The notes beneath the pieces are model-generated. The model saw only the letters and a list, made by a program, of their open reading frames with translations. It ran no database searches and was not told the origin of the DNA. Made by a program: the position numbers and the translations under genes. This document shows, in pieces, positions 17,914 through 27,497 of a DNA stretch of 64,000 nt (position 1 is its first letter; every line of letters starts with the position of its first letter). The stretch is taken from NCBI RefSeq assembly GCF_013409865.1, contig NZ_JACCBM010000001.1, positions 2,046,001 to 2,110,000 on the forward strand, in the 5' to 3' direction. Source of the DNA: Herbiconiux flava. Its GTDB lineage: Bacteria; Actinomycetota; Actinomycetes; Actinomycetales; Microbacteriaceae.

Positions 17914-19008
17914 TTGGCTCCCACCGAACCCACCCCCCAGGCCTCCCGGGGCACCAGCCCCTCACGCGCCGACGGCTCCTCGCAGGGCGAGCGCTCCGAG
18001 GCCAAGCTGCACATCGACGGCATCGAGATGGTGCGCCTGCTCGGCCCCCAAGACCGGCTGCTGACCACCGTCGAGCGCCGCTTCCCCGAGGTCTCCGTGC
18101 TCGTGCGCGGCAACGACATCACCATCTCCGGCCCGGCCGATCAGGTCGACGCCGCCCGCCGCCTCGTCGAGGAGCTGCTGCAGATGGTGCGCAACGGCCA
18201 CGAGCTGACGCCCACCGAGGTGTCGTCGTCGGCGCGCATCCTCGAGAACGACCGCGGCTCGAGCCCGGCCGAACTGCTCAGCCAGGCCATCGTGACCGCC
18301 CGCGGCAAGAGCGTGCGACCGAAGACCCTCGGCCAGAAGGAGTACGTCGACTCGATCGACGAGAACACCATCGTCTTCGGCATCGGGCCCGCCGGCACCG
18401 GCAAGACCTACCTCGCGATGGCGAAGGCCGTGCAGGCGCTGCAGCGCAAGGAGGTCGAGCGGATCATCCTGACCCGCCCGGCCGTCGAGGCGGGCGAGCG
18501 GCTGGGCTACCTGCCCGGCACCCTCACCGACAAGATCGACCCCTACCTGCGGCCGCTCTACGACGCGCTGAACGAGATGATGGATCCGGAGATCGTGCCC
18601 AAGCTCCTGGCCGCCGGCACCATCGAGGTGGCACCGCTGGCCTACATGCGCGGTCGCACGCTGAACAACTCCTTCATCGTGCTCGACGAGGCGCAGAACA
18701 CCACGCCGGAGCAGATGAAGATGTTCCTCACCCGGCTCGGCTTCGGCTCGAAGATGGTCGTCACGGGTGACATCACGCAGGTCGACCTGCCGAACGGCAC
18801 CTCGGGCCTGCAGGTCGTCAGCCGCATCCTCGACCGCATCGACGACATCCATTTCGCGCTCCTGACGAGTGCCGACGTCGTGCGGCACACCCTCGTGGGC
18901 CAGATCGTCGACGCATACACCGAGTACGACCAGGTGCAGCTGGCCCGCCAGCAGGGGCACGACTTCAGCAGCGAGCGCGATCGCCGCTACACCAAGGGAA
19001 AGCGGTAG
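17914..19008 (+). CDS. phoH: PhoH family ATPase
   Basis: Cytoplasmic P-loop ATPase, 364 residues. An N-terminal KH-like region (LLGPQDRLLTTVERRFPEVSV) precedes the RNA-helicase-like ATPase core. Walker A GPAGTGKTYLAMA lies near residue 153, followed by the VLTRPAVEAGERLGYLPG-type segment, Walker B FIVLDEAQNTTPEQMKMFLTR, and GDITQVDLP. TTG 17914 is chosen as start. GAAAGAG lies 5 bases upstream and the stop of the HIT gene is one base away. It is next to ybeY and era, genes for RNA quality control. Confidence 0.93.
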   Translation: MAPTEPTPQASRGTSPSRADGSSQGERSEAKLHIDGIEMVRLLGPQDRLLTTVERRFPEVSVLVRGNDITISGPADQVDAARRLVEELLQMVRNGHELTPTEVSSSARILENDRGSSPAELLSQAIVTARGKSVRPKTLGQKEYVDSIDENTIVFGIGPAGTGKTYLAMAKAVQALQRKEVERIILTRPAVEAGERLGYLPGTLTDKIDPYLRPLYDALNEMMDPEIVPKLLAAGTIEVAPLAYMRGRTLNNSFIVLDEAQNTTPEQMKMFLTRLGFGSKMVVTGDITQVDLPNGTSGLQVVSRILDRIDDIHFALLTSADVVRHTLVGQIVDAYTEYDQVQLARQQGHDFSSERDRRYTKGKR

Positions 19009-19015
19009 ACACCCC

Positions 19016-19480
19016 GTGTCGATAGAGGTCAACAACGAGTCGTCGGTCGAGGTCGACGAGACGGCGCTGCTCCGGCTCGCGACGTTCGCGCTCGACTTCC
19101 TGCACGTCCACCCCGACGCCGAGCTCGCGATCGTGCTCGTCGACGAGGCGGCGATGGAGCAGCTGCACGTGCAGTGGATGGACGAGCCCGGCCCCACCGA
19201 CGTGCTCAGCTTCCCGATGGACGAGCTGCGCCCCGGCACCGAAGACATGCCGACCCCCGCGGGGCTCCTCGGCGACGTGGTGCTCTGCCCGCAGGTCGCC
19301 GAGTCGCAGGCGCAGACGGCGGGGCACTCCACGCTGGAGGAGCTGCTGCTGCTGACGACGCACGGCATGCTGCACCTCCTCGGCTTCGACCACGCCGACG
19401 CCGAGGAGGAGCGGGAGATGTTCGGCATCCAGCGCGACATCCTGGTCGGCTACGCGATGAGCGAGCGCCGCCGCCGGTAA
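19016..19480 (+). CDS. ybeY: Endoribonuclease YbeY (16S rRNA maturation)
   Basis: Zinc-dependent endoribonuclease acting in 3' processing of 16S rRNA and in ribosome quality control, 154 residues. The metal-binding motif HGMLHLLGFDH is near residue 120, and the conserved DVLSFPMDE is near 62. The GTG start follows the phoH stop by 7 bases, and the TAA stop overlaps the next ATG by one base, so translation is probably coupled. Confidence 0.94.
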   Translation: MSIEVNNESSVEVDETALLRLATFALDFLHVHPDAELAIVLVDEAAMEQLHVQWMDEPGPTDVLSFPMDELRPGTEDMPTPAGLLGDVVLCPQVAESQAQTAGHSTLEELLLLTTHGMLHLLGFDHADAEEEREMFGIQRDILVGYAMSERRRR

Positions 19481-20814
19481 TGACGATCGTCGTCTTCCTC
19501 CTCGCCGCCGTGGTGCTGGTCGCCCTGGGCGGCCTGTTCGCAGCGGTCGACTCGGCGATGACGTCGCTGTCCCGCGGCGACATGCTCGACCTCGCCGAGC
19601 GCTACCGCGCCAAGCGGTCGCTCCGCGCCATCGCGAACGACGTGGGCGCGCACCTGAACGCCGCGAACTTCGCTCGCGTCGTGTTCGAGACGACCGCGGC
19701 GGTGCTCGTCACCATCTCCTTCGCCTTCACGATCGACGAGCTGTGGATCGCGCTCGTCGTCTCGGCGGTGGTGATGATCGTGGTGTCGTTCGTGCTCGTG
19801 GGCTCGAGCCCGCGCAGCGTCGGGCGCGTGCATCCGCGGGTCGTCGTGCGCTACGGCGCCGTGGCGGTGCACATCGTGCGGGTGTTCCTCGGCCCGATCG
19901 CGAACCTGCTCGTCGCCATCGGCGACCGCGTCACGCCGGCCCGCGCCCGCTCGGCGGGCTTCGCCTCCGAGGAGCAGCTGCTCAGCATGGTCGACGAGGC
20001 CACCGAGCTCGACGTGCTGGAGGAGGACGACCGGGAGCTCATCCACTCGATCCTCGAGTTCAACGACACCGTCGTGCGCGAGGTGATGATCCCGCGCACC
20101 GACATGGTCACGATCGACGACGACGCGACCGTGGGGCACGGGCTCGGTCTGTTCCTCAGCAAGGGCGTCTCGCGCATCCCGGTCGTGGTCGACGACGACG
20201 TCGACGAGATCGCGGGCGTGCTGCACCTCCGCGACGTCGCCCGGGTCAGCTACGAACGGCCCACCCTCGTCGACACGATGCCGGTGCGCGAGCTCGCGCG
20301 GCAGCCCCTCTTCATCCCCGAGTCGAAGAAGGTCGACGACACCCTGCGCCAGATGCAGACCGAGTCGAACCACCTCGCCATGGTCGTCGACGAGTACGGC
20401 GGCATCGCCGGCCTCGTCACGCTCGAAGACCTGATCGAGGAGCTGGTCGGCGACATCTCCGACGAGTACGACCGCGACGTGGTCGAGGTCGAGCCGCTCG
20501 ACGACGACGCCGGCTACCGGGTCAGCGCCCGGCTGCCGGTCGACGAGCTCGGCGAGCTGTTCGACCTCGAGCTCGACGACGACGACGTCGACTCCGTCGG
20601 AGGCCTGCTCACCAAGGCGCTCGGCCGGCTGCCCGAGGCGGGTTCCACCGCCGAGGCGCTCGGCCTGGTGCTCACCGCCGACCGCATCGACGGCCGGCGG
20701 AAGCGGGTCGTCACGGTGCTCGTGCACCGCGCCGAGCCCGCCGACCCCGACAATGGTCAGGAGCCTGCCGACGACGTCGCCGCCGGCACCGCCCCCAGCA
20801 AGGAGAACGCATGA
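19480..20814 (+). CDS. CNNM/CorC-type hemolysin-family protein (DUF21 + CBS pair)
   Basis: Integral membrane protein of the CorC/CNNM family, 444 residues, implicated in Mg2+/Co2+ transport. The N-terminal DUF21 membrane domain is at about 1-150 (MTIVVFLLAAVVLVALGGLFAAVDSAMTSL and further segments). A CBS-domain pair is at about 190-325 (VMIPRTDMVTI, HLAMVVDEYGGIAGLVTLEDLIEEL), followed by a CorC_HlyC domain (about 340-425) and a charged tail. The start overlaps the ybeY stop by one base, and era overlaps its stop by four bases. Transport function is inferred from family only. Confidence 0.9.
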   Translation: MTIVVFLLAAVVLVALGGLFAAVDSAMTSLSRGDMLDLAERYRAKRSLRAIANDVGAHLNAANFARVVFETTAAVLVTISFAFTIDELWIALVVSAVVMIVVSFVLVGSSPRSVGRVHPRVVVRYGAVAVHIVRVFLGPIANLLVAIGDRVTPARARSAGFASEEQLLSMVDEATELDVLEEDDRELIHSILEFNDTVVREVMIPRTDMVTIDDDATVGHGLGLFLSKGVSRIPVVVDDDVDEIAGVLHLRDVARVSYERPTLVDTMPVRELARQPLFIPESKKVDDTLRQMQTESNHLAMVVDEYGGIAGLVTLEDLIEELVGDISDEYDRDVVEVEPLDDDAGYRVSARLPVDELGELFDLELDDDDVDSVGGLLTKALGRLPEAGSTAEALGLVLTADRIDGRRKRVVTVLVHRAEPADPDNGQEPADDVAAGTAPSKENA

Positions 20815-21725
20815 CCGACACCGGCACCCCCGGCCCCGACGACTTCCGGGCGGGCTTCGTGACCTTCGTCGGCCGCCCCAACGTGGGCAAGTCGACCCTC
20901 ACGAACGCACTGGTCGGCGAGAAGGTCGCCATCACGAGCCCCAAGCCGCAGACCACCCGGCAGACCATCCGCGGCATCGTGCACGACCCGGCCGGGCAGC
21001 TCATCCTCGTCGACACCCCCGGCGTGCACCGCCCGCGCACGCTGCTCGGCGAGCGACTGAACTCGCTGGTCCAGTCCACCCTCGGCGAGGTCGACGTGAT
21101 CGGCTTCTGCCTGCCGGCCGATGAGAAGCTCGGCCCGGGCGACCGCTTCATCAACGAGCAGCTCGACCAGTACCCGAAGGCCAAGAAGGTCGCGATCGTC
21201 ACGAAGATCGACTCGGCCTCGAAGCAGCAGGTGGGGGAGCAGCTGCTCGCGATCTCCGAGCTCCGCGACTGGGAGACCGTGGTCCCCGTGTCGGCGACCA
21301 GCCGCATCCAGCTCGACGTGCTCACCAGCGAGCTCATCCGTCTGCTGCCCCGCTCGGAGCGGCTCTACCCCGACGACCAGTACACCGACGAGGGCATCGA
21401 GAGCCGGGTCGCCGAGCTCATCCGCGAGGCGGCGCTCGAGGGCGTGCGCGACGAGCTGCCGCACTCCATCGCGGTGACGATCGACGACATGCGCCAGCGG
21501 GAAGACAAGGAGCTGGTCGAGATCTACGCCAACCTCTTCGTCGAGCGCGACAGCCAGAAGGGCATCATCATCGGCCCGAAGGGCTCCCGCCTCGGCGAGG
21601 TCGGGGCGCGTGCCCGGGCCGAGATCGAGCCGCTGCTCGGCAGCCAGGTGTACCTCAACATCCGGGTGAAGGTCGCGAAGGACTGGCAGCGCGACCCGAA
21701 GCTGCTCGGCCGGCTGGGCTTCTGA
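20811..21725 (+). CDS. era: GTPase Era
   Basis: Ras-like GTPase with KH domain that binds the 3' end of 16S rRNA during 30S maturation, 304 residues. G1 GRPNVGKS is at 21-28, G3 VDTPGVH near 65-71, and G4 appears as TKID. The C-terminal KH domain is at about 210-295 (IIGPKGSRLGEVGARARAEIE). The ATG overlaps the stop of the CNNM gene (ATGA). GGAG sits about 6 bases upstream. It closes the HIT-phoH-ybeY-CNNM-era operon. Confidence 0.97.
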   Translation: MTDTGTPGPDDFRAGFVTFVGRPNVGKSTLTNALVGEKVAITSPKPQTTRQTIRGIVHDPAGQLILVDTPGVHRPRTLLGERLNSLVQSTLGEVDVIGFCLPADEKLGPGDRFINEQLDQYPKAKKVAIVTKIDSASKQQVGEQLLAISELRDWETVVPVSATSRIQLDVLTSELIRLLPRSERLYPDDQYTDEGIESRVAELIREAALEGVRDELPHSIAVTIDDMRQREDKELVEIYANLFVERDSQKGIIIGPKGSRLGEVGARARAEIEPLLGSQVYLNIRVKVAKDWQRDPKLLGRLGF

Positions 21726-21726
21726 G

Positions 21727-21744
21727 CGGGCATCCGGATGCCCG
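21727..21744 (+). terminator. Perfect 18-base palindrome after era
   Basis: CGGGCATCCGGATGCCCG begins two bases after the era stop. It can fold into a stable hairpin, and it also places GCATCC and GGATGC back to back. Terminator by position, without a T-tract. Confidence 0.45.
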
Positions 21745-21772
21745 GTCTGATCGCCGTGGCGCCGGGAACCGA

Positions 21773-21778
21773 TACCCT
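21773..21778 (+). promoter_or_regulatory. -10 hexamer TACCCT of dapA, leaderless
   Basis: The hexamer ends 7 bases before the GTG at 21785. No ribosome site lies between them. Confidence 0.45.
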
Positions 21779-21784
21779 GTAGAC

Positions 21785-22762
21785 GTGTCATACGCTTCGA
21801 ACCCGTTCGGCCAGGTGCTGGTCGCCATGGTCACCCCGTTCACCGCCGACGGCGAGGTCGACTGGCCCGGTGTCGAGAAGCTCATCGACGACCTCATCGT
21901 GGGCGGGGCCGACGGCATCGTCGTCTCGGGCACCACGGGTGAGACGTCGACCCTGACCGACCCCGAGAAGATCCGCCTCGTCGAGGTCGGCAAGTCGGTC
22001 GCGGCAGGTCGCGCGAAGATCATCACGGGCGGCGGCTCGAACGAGACCGCGCACGCCATGCAGCTCGCCCGGCAGAGCGAGAAGGCGGGCGCCGACGGCA
22101 ACCTCGTCGTCACGCCGTACTACAACAAGCCCACCCAGGCCGGCATCCTCACGCACTTCCGCATGATCGCCGACGCCACCGACCTGCCGGTCATCCTGTA
22201 CGACATCCCGGGTCGCACCGGGGTGCCGATCAAGTACGACACCATCCTCCGGCTGGCGAAGCACCCGAACATCCTCGCCGTCAAGGACGCCAAGGGCGAC
22301 TTCAGCGAGGTCAGCCGGGTGCTGAACCAGACGAGCCTGCTCTACTTCTCGGGCGACGACGCCAACGTGCTGCCGCACATGGCGATCGGCGCCGCCGGGC
22401 TCATCGGGGTCACCGCGAACATCGCGCCGGCGCCCTACCGGGTGATCGTCGACGCCGTGAACGCGGGCGACCTCGCCACGGCCACCAAGGCGCACCAGGC
22501 GCTCGAGCCGCTCGTGCGTGCGGTCATGACGCACGTCCCGGGCACGGTCGCCGCCAAGTACATCCTGCACGGGCTCGGCCGTATCGCCAGCCCGCGCGTC
22601 CGCCTGCCCCTCGTGGGGCCCGAGGAATGGGAGGCCGCGCAGATCGAGAGCGAGATCGATCTCGTGCGCGACATCCCCGGTCTCGACCTCGGCAACTTCC
22701 GCCCCGACCGCAACGCGGCCGCCGGCGGAGCGCTGCCCAAGGTGGCGGGCACCACCCGCTGA
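21785..22762 (+). CDS. dapA: 4-hydroxy-tetrahydrodipicolinate synthase
   Basis: First committed enzyme of lysine/diaminopimelate synthesis: condenses pyruvate with aspartate semialdehyde. 325 residues, a TIM-barrel lyase. The active-site GTTGET is near residue 48, the catalytic tyrosine is in LYDIPGRTG near 138, and the Schiff-base lysine is in AVKDAKGD near 166. The C-terminus is slightly extended, with an Arg/Gly-rich tail. Placement between era and rnj matches other actinobacteria. Confidence 0.95.
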   Translation: MSYASNPFGQVLVAMVTPFTADGEVDWPGVEKLIDDLIVGGADGIVVSGTTGETSTLTDPEKIRLVEVGKSVAAGRAKIITGGGSNETAHAMQLARQSEKAGADGNLVVTPYYNKPTQAGILTHFRMIADATDLPVILYDIPGRTGVPIKYDTILRLAKHPNILAVKDAKGDFSEVSRVLNQTSLLYFSGDDANVLPHMAIGAAGLIGVTANIAPAPYRVIVDAVNAGDLATATKAHQALEPLVRAVMTHVPGTVAAKYILHGLGRIASPRVRLPLVGPEEWEAAQIESEIDLVRDIPGLDLGNFRPDRNAAAGGALPKVAGTTR

Positions 22763-22784
22763 GGCGGGTGCCATCAGCCACAGC

Positions 22785-22801
22785 GCGCGCACGACGCGCG
22801 C
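22785..22801 (+). terminator. GC-only hairpin after dapA
   Basis: GCGCGC (22785-22790) pairs with GCGCGC (22796-22801) around ACGAC, about 20 bases after the dapA stop. No T-tract. Confidence 0.35.
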
Positions 22802-22832
22802 ACCTGCATCAGAAGAAGAACTAGGAGGGCCC

Positions 22833-24509
22833 ATGCAGAGCCCCATCATCACTCCTCCGCCCCTCGAGGCCGGAACCCTGCGAGTCACCCCCGTGGGCGG
22901 ACTCGGCGAGATCGGCCGCAACATGACGGTCTACGAGTTCGGCGGCAAGCTGCTCGTCGTCGACTGCGGCGTGCTCTTCCCCGAGGAGCACCAGCCCGGC
23001 GTCGACCTGATCCTGCCCGACTTCAGCGTCGTGCGCGACCGCCTCCGCGACATCGTCGGCATCGTGCTCACGCACGGCCACGAGGACCACATCGGCGCCG
23101 TGCCCTATCTCCTGAAGCTGCGGGAGGACATCCCGCTGATCGGCTCGGCGCTGACCCTCGCACTCGTCGAGGCGAAGCTCAAGGAGCACCGCATCAAGCC
23201 GTACACGCTCGACGTCGCCGAAGGACAGGTCGAGAACCTCGGCCCGTTCGAGTGCGAGTTCGTGGCCGTCAACCACTCCATCCCCGACGCCCTCGCGGTG
23301 GCCATCAAGACCCCGGCCGGCCTCGTGCTGCACACCGGTGACTTCAAGATGGACCAGCTGCCGCTCGACGGCCGGCTCACCGACCTCCGCGCCTTCGCCC
23401 GCCTGGGTGAGGAGGGCGTCGACCTGTTCCTGCCCGACTCCACCAACGCCGACGTGCCGGGCTTCACGCCCACCGAGCGCGACATCGGACCGGTGCTCGA
23501 GTCGATCATCGAGCGCGCGCCCCGCCGCGTGATCGTGGCCAGCTTCTCCAGCCACGTGCACCGCGTGCAGCAGGTGCTCGACGCCGCGGCCGCCAACGGC
23601 CGCCGCGTGGCGCTGCTCGGCCGCTCGATGGTGCGCAACATGACCATCGCCGCCGAGCTCGGCTACCTCAAGGTGCCCGACAACGTGCTGGTCGACTTCA
23701 AGAAGGCCGGCGACATCCCCGACGACAAGATCGTCTACATGTCGACCGGGTCGCAGGGCGAGCCGATGGCCGTGCTGTCGCGCATGGTCAACCTCGAGCA
23801 CCAGATCGAGGTGGGCGAGGGCGACACGGTCATCCTCGCGTCGAGCCTCATCCCGGGCAACGAGAACGCCGTGTACCGCATCATCAACGGCCTCACCAAG
23901 CTCGGCGCCAACGTCGTGCACAAGGCCAACGCCAAGGTGCACGTCTCGGGCCACGCGGCCGCCGGCGAGCTGCTCTACTGCTACAACATCCTGAAGCCGA
24001 AGAACGTGCTGCCCGTGCACGGCGAGTACCGTCACCTGGTCGCGAACCAGAAGCTGGCGATCGAGACCGGCGTTCCGGCCGAGAACACCTTCATCGGCGA
24101 AGACGGAACGGTCATCGACCTGAAGAACGGCGTGGCGAAGGTGGTCGGCCAGTACGACCTCGGCTTCGTCTACGTCGACGGCTCGACGGTCGGCGAGATC
24201 ACCGACGCCGACCTGAAAGACCGGCGCATCCTGGGCGAGGAGGGCTTCATCTCGATCATCGTCGTGGTCGAGGCCCAGACCGGCAAGGTCGTCTCGGGCC
24301 CCGAGATCCACGCCAAGGGCTTCGCCGAGGACGACAAGGTCTTCGACGCGCTGAAGCCCAAGGTCATCGCCGCCCTGGCCGAGGCCGCGCAGAACGGCAC
24401 GCGCGACAGCCACGCCCTGCAGCAGGTCGTCCGCCGCGTCGTGGGCCGCTGGGTCAGCGCCTCGTTCCGTCGCCGGCCGATGATCGTGCCGGTCGTCATC
24501 GAGGCGTAG
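22833..24509 (+). CDS. rnj: Ribonuclease J
   Basis: Metallo-beta-lactamase/beta-CASP ribonuclease with 5'-3' exo- and endonuclease activity, central to mRNA decay and rRNA processing, 558 residues. The zinc motif LTHGHEDHIGA is near residue 79-88, preceded by PVGGLGEIGRNM. The beta-CASP part has the VASFSSHVHRVQQ segment and HVSGHAAAGEL, with the C-terminal domain after about 450. The ATG has a strong ribosome site, AGGAGGG, four bases upstream. It has its own leader of about 70 bases after dapA and a strong stem-loop behind it. Confidence 0.95.
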   Translation: MQSPIITPPPLEAGTLRVTPVGGLGEIGRNMTVYEFGGKLLVVDCGVLFPEEHQPGVDLILPDFSVVRDRLRDIVGIVLTHGHEDHIGAVPYLLKLREDIPLIGSALTLALVEAKLKEHRIKPYTLDVAEGQVENLGPFECEFVAVNHSIPDALAVAIKTPAGLVLHTGDFKMDQLPLDGRLTDLRAFARLGEEGVDLFLPDSTNADVPGFTPTERDIGPVLESIIERAPRRVIVASFSSHVHRVQQVLDAAAANGRRVALLGRSMVRNMTIAAELGYLKVPDNVLVDFKKAGDIPDDKIVYMSTGSQGEPMAVLSRMVNLEHQIEVGEGDTVILASSLIPGNENAVYRIINGLTKLGANVVHKANAKVHVSGHAAAGELLYCYNILKPKNVLPVHGEYRHLVANQKLAIETGVPAENTFIGEDGTVIDLKNGVAKVVGQYDLGFVYVDGSTVGEITDADLKDRRILGEEGFISIIVVVEAQTGKVVSGPEIHAKGFAEDDKVFDALKPKVIAALAEAAQNGTRDSHALQQVVRRVVGRWVSASFRRRPMIVPVVIEA

Positions 24510-24527
24510 CACGCACTGATTTCCAAC

Positions 24528-24567
24528 ACCCGCGGTCGGTGACGGCCTGCTGTCACCGGCCGCGGGT
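24528..24567 (+). terminator. 16-bp stem-loop after rnj
   Basis: ACCCGCGGTCGGTGAC (24528-24543) pairs along its whole length, with one G-T wobble, with the arm at 24552-24567 around the loop GGCCTGCT. The last base of the stem is the first base of the ftsK -10 hexamer, so the structure ends exactly where the next promoter begins. Confidence 0.65.
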
Positions 24568-24572
24568 AGCGT
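24567..24572 (+). promoter_or_regulatory. -10 hexamer TAGCGT of ftsK, leaderless
   Basis: The hexamer ends 7 bases before the ATG at 24579. It overlaps the 3' edge of the rnj terminator stem. Confidence 0.5.
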
Positions 24573-24578
24573 GAAACC

Positions 24579-27494
24579 ATGGCCACCAGCAGTAAGTCGA
24601 CGCCCCGCAAACCGGCGTCCACCCCGCGCTCGACGCGGGGCACGGCAGCGGCCGCGACGCCCCGCAAGGCGCCCGCCCGCACCGCCGCCCAGAAGACCGT
24701 GAAGTACCCGGTCATCCAGGAGGAGCAGGGCCCCAACCCGCTCACCACGTTCTGGCTCGGGCTGGCGCATGTCACCGGCGGCGCCGCGCGCGCCTTCGGC
24801 ACCGAGAAGCTGGCGAAGGACGAGCGCCGCGACGGCCTCCCCTTCCTGTTCTTCGTGCTCGCGGTCGCGGGGGCGATCACCGAGTGGTTCCTCGCCTCCA
24901 ACGAGGTGGCCGTCGCCATCAACGCGTGGACCTTCGGCGGCCTGTTCGGCCGTGTCTCCTACGCGCTCCCCGTCATCCTGATGCTGCTGGCCATCTGGCT
25001 GTTCCGCCATCCGAGCTCGGTGCACGACAACGGGCGCATCGGCATCGGCCTGAGCGTCTTCCTCGTCACGGTCTCGGGTCTCTGCCACATCTTCAGCCAG
25101 GCCCCCGATCCGTCGCAGGGCATGGAGGTTCTGGCGCTGGCCGGTGGCGTGATCGGCTGGATCGCCGCGGCCCCGCTCGCCGCGCTGATCACCCCGGCCG
25201 GCTCGGCCGCCGTGCTGATCGTGCTGCTCACGCTGTCGCTGTTCATCATCACCAAGACGCCCCCGAACCGCATCGGGCGGCGCCTGCGCGAGCTGTACGC
25301 CTACCTCTTCGGAGCGGCCGAGGAGTCCGACGCCTCCGGTGCGCCCGTCGCCCCCGGCTCGGACGCGACCGCCCCCGTCGCCGACAAGCGCGGCCGACGC
25401 GGGCGCTCGGCCGAGAGCGACGATCCGAACATGCTCGACCTCGAAGCAACACCCGAAGAGTCGGGTGCCCTGCCCTGGTGGCGGCGCAACTCCAGCGGCC
25501 GCGAAGAAGACCCCGAGTCGTCGGCCCCGCCGCTGCAGCCCCGCATCGAAGACCGCACGCCCGCGCCCGAGGGCCCGTTCGAGAGCCCGGCCGAGGTCGT
25601 GCATCCCACCGACCTCGACAGCACCGAGAGCTTCGGCTCGGGTCTGCTGCACGACATGGAGGCCGCCGAGCAGGCCATCAAGCGCGTCACCGGCGAGATC
25701 CTGCCCGGCCGGCTGCAGACCACCGGGCTCCTCGACGACGAGTCGACCGAGGGCCTGCCCGCGTTCGCGACTCCGATCCCGGATGCTCCGCTCGACCTCT
25801 CGGGCACGGGTGCCGTCGACGGCATGCCGGCCCCGGCGCCGGCCTCCGACCCGGCGAACTACCGCCTGCCCTCGGTCGCGAACCTCTCCGTCGGCGAGCC
25901 CTCCAAGGCCCGCTCGGCGGTGAACGACGACATCGTGCGCGCCATCACCGACGTGCTGAAGCAGTTCTCGGTCGACGCCACGGTCACCGGCTTCTCGCGG
26001 GGCCCCACCGTCACGCGATACGAGATCGAGCTCGGCCCGGGCGTCAAGGTCGAACGCGTCACGGCGCTGTCGAAGAACCTCTCGTACGCGGTCGCATCCA
26101 ACGAGGTGCGCATCCTGTCGCCCATCCCGGGCCGGAGCGCCATCGGCATCGAGATCCCCAACACCGACCGCGAGACCGTGTCGCTCGGCGACGTGCTGCG
26201 GTCGCAGAAGGCGATGAACGACCCCCACCCGATGACCATCGGCGTCGGTAAAGACGTCGAGGGCAAGTTCGTGCTCGCGAACCTCGCCAAGATGCCCCAC
26301 CTCCTCGTGGCCGGCTCGACCGGTTCCGGCAAGTCGAGCTTCATCAACTCGATGGTCACCTCGGTGCTGATGCGCGCGAAGCCCAGCGAGGTGCGCATGG
26401 TGCTGATCGACCCGAAGCGCGTCGAGCTCACCGCCTACCAGGGCGTGCCGCACCTGATCACCCCCATCATCACCAACCCCAAGAAGGCGGCCGAGGCGCT
26501 GTCGTGGGTGGTGAAGGAGATGGACATGCGGTACGACGACCTCGAGAGCTTCGGCTTCCGGCACATCGACGACTTCAACCGCGCGGTGATCAACGACGAG
26601 ATCCAGCTGCCGCCGGCCTCGCAGCGGGTGCTGAAGCCGTACCCCTACCTGCTGGTCGTGGTCGACGAGCTCGCCGACCTGATGATGGTCGCCCCGCGTG
26701 ACGTCGAGGACTCGATCGTGCGCATCACCCAGCTGGCGCGTGCATCGGGCATCCACCTGGTGCTCGCCACGCAGCGGCCCTCGGTCGACGTCGTCACCGG
26801 TCTGATCAAGGCGAACGTGCCCTCGCGGCTCGCCTTCGCCGTCACCAGCGTCACCGATTCCCGCGTCATCCTCGACCAGCCCGGTGCCGACAAGCTGATC
26901 GGCCAGGGCGACGCCCTGTTCCTGCCGATGGGCTCGTCGAAGTCCATCCGCGTGCAGGGCGCCTGGGTGAGCGAGCCCGAGATCGCGAAGGTCGTCGAGC
27001 ACGTCACCCGCCAGGCCCGGCCCGAGTACCGCGACGACGTCGCGGTCACGGCCGAGAAGAAGCAGATCGACGCCGACATCGGTGACGACCTCGAGCTGCT
27101 GCTCGCGGCCGCCGAGCTGGTCGTCAACACGCAGTTCGGCTCGACCTCGATGCTGCAGCGCAAGCTCAAGGTCGGCTTCGCCAAGGCGGGCCGGTTGATG
27201 GACCTTCTGGAGTCGCGCGAGATCGTCGGGCCGTCGGAGGGGTCGAAGGCGCGCGACGTGCTGGTCACGGCGGAGCAGCTGCCGGCGGTGCTGTCGATGA
27301 TCCGGGGCGGGTCGAGCGCGGGGGCTTCGGCTGCTGCCTCTGCCTCTGCCTCTGCTGCTGCTGCTTCGTCGGCCGGGCTCGTGTCGGAGGACCGCTACGG
27401 TTCGGATGCGGTGGGCGACGCGCTCTCCCAGTACCCTGAGGTCGAGGCGGACTCGTCCGATGAGGACGCCTGGGGACTGACCGGCAGGGAGTAG
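24579..27494 (+). CDS. ftsK: DNA translocase FtsK/SpoIIIE
   Basis: Septal DNA pump that moves chromosome ends during division, 971 residues. A basic Thr/Ala/Lys-rich N-terminus precedes about four membrane segments (residues ~85-235), a charged linker (~240-430), and the alpha/beta motor with Walker A STGSGKSS near residue 579-586 and DELADLMM (Walker B). The winged-helix gamma domain follows at about 830-905. The tail after it is an Ala/Ser run encoded by GCT/TCT repeats (about 27324-27368), unlike the gene's usual GCC/TCG codons, then an acidic end. The transcript appears leaderless. Confidence 0.95.
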   Translation: MATSSKSTPRKPASTPRSTRGTAAAATPRKAPARTAAQKTVKYPVIQEEQGPNPLTTFWLGLAHVTGGAARAFGTEKLAKDERRDGLPFLFFVLAVAGAITEWFLASNEVAVAINAWTFGGLFGRVSYALPVILMLLAIWLFRHPSSVHDNGRIGIGLSVFLVTVSGLCHIFSQAPDPSQGMEVLALAGGVIGWIAAAPLAALITPAGSAAVLIVLLTLSLFIITKTPPNRIGRRLRELYAYLFGAAEESDASGAPVAPGSDATAPVADKRGRRGRSAESDDPNMLDLEATPEESGALPWWRRNSSGREEDPESSAPPLQPRIEDRTPAPEGPFESPAEVVHPTDLDSTESFGSGLLHDMEAAEQAIKRVTGEILPGRLQTTGLLDDESTEGLPAFATPIPDAPLDLSGTGAVDGMPAPAPASDPANYRLPSVANLSVGEPSKARSAVNDDIVRAITDVLKQFSVDATVTGFSRGPTVTRYEIELGPGVKVERVTALSKNLSYAVASNEVRILSPIPGRSAIGIEIPNTDRETVSLGDVLRSQKAMNDPHPMTIGVGKDVEGKFVLANLAKMPHLLVAGSTGSGKSSFINSMVTSVLMRAKPSEVRMVLIDPKRVELTAYQGVPHLITPIITNPKKAAEALSWVVKEMDMRYDDLESFGFRHIDDFNRAVINDEIQLPPASQRVLKPYPYLLVVVDELADLMMVAPRDVEDSIVRITQLARASGIHLVLATQRPSVDVVTGLIKANVPSRLAFAVTSVTDSRVILDQPGADKLIGQGDALFLPMGSSKSIRVQGAWVSEPEIAKVVEHVTRQARPEYRDDVAVTAEKKQIDADIGDDLELLLAAAELVVNTQFGSTSMLQRKLKVGFAKAGRLMDLLESREIVGPSEGSKARDVLVTAEQLPAVLSMIRGGSSAGASAAASASASAAAASSAGLVSEDRYGSDAVGDALSQYPEVEADSSDEDAWGLTGRE

Positions 27495-27497
27495 CAC

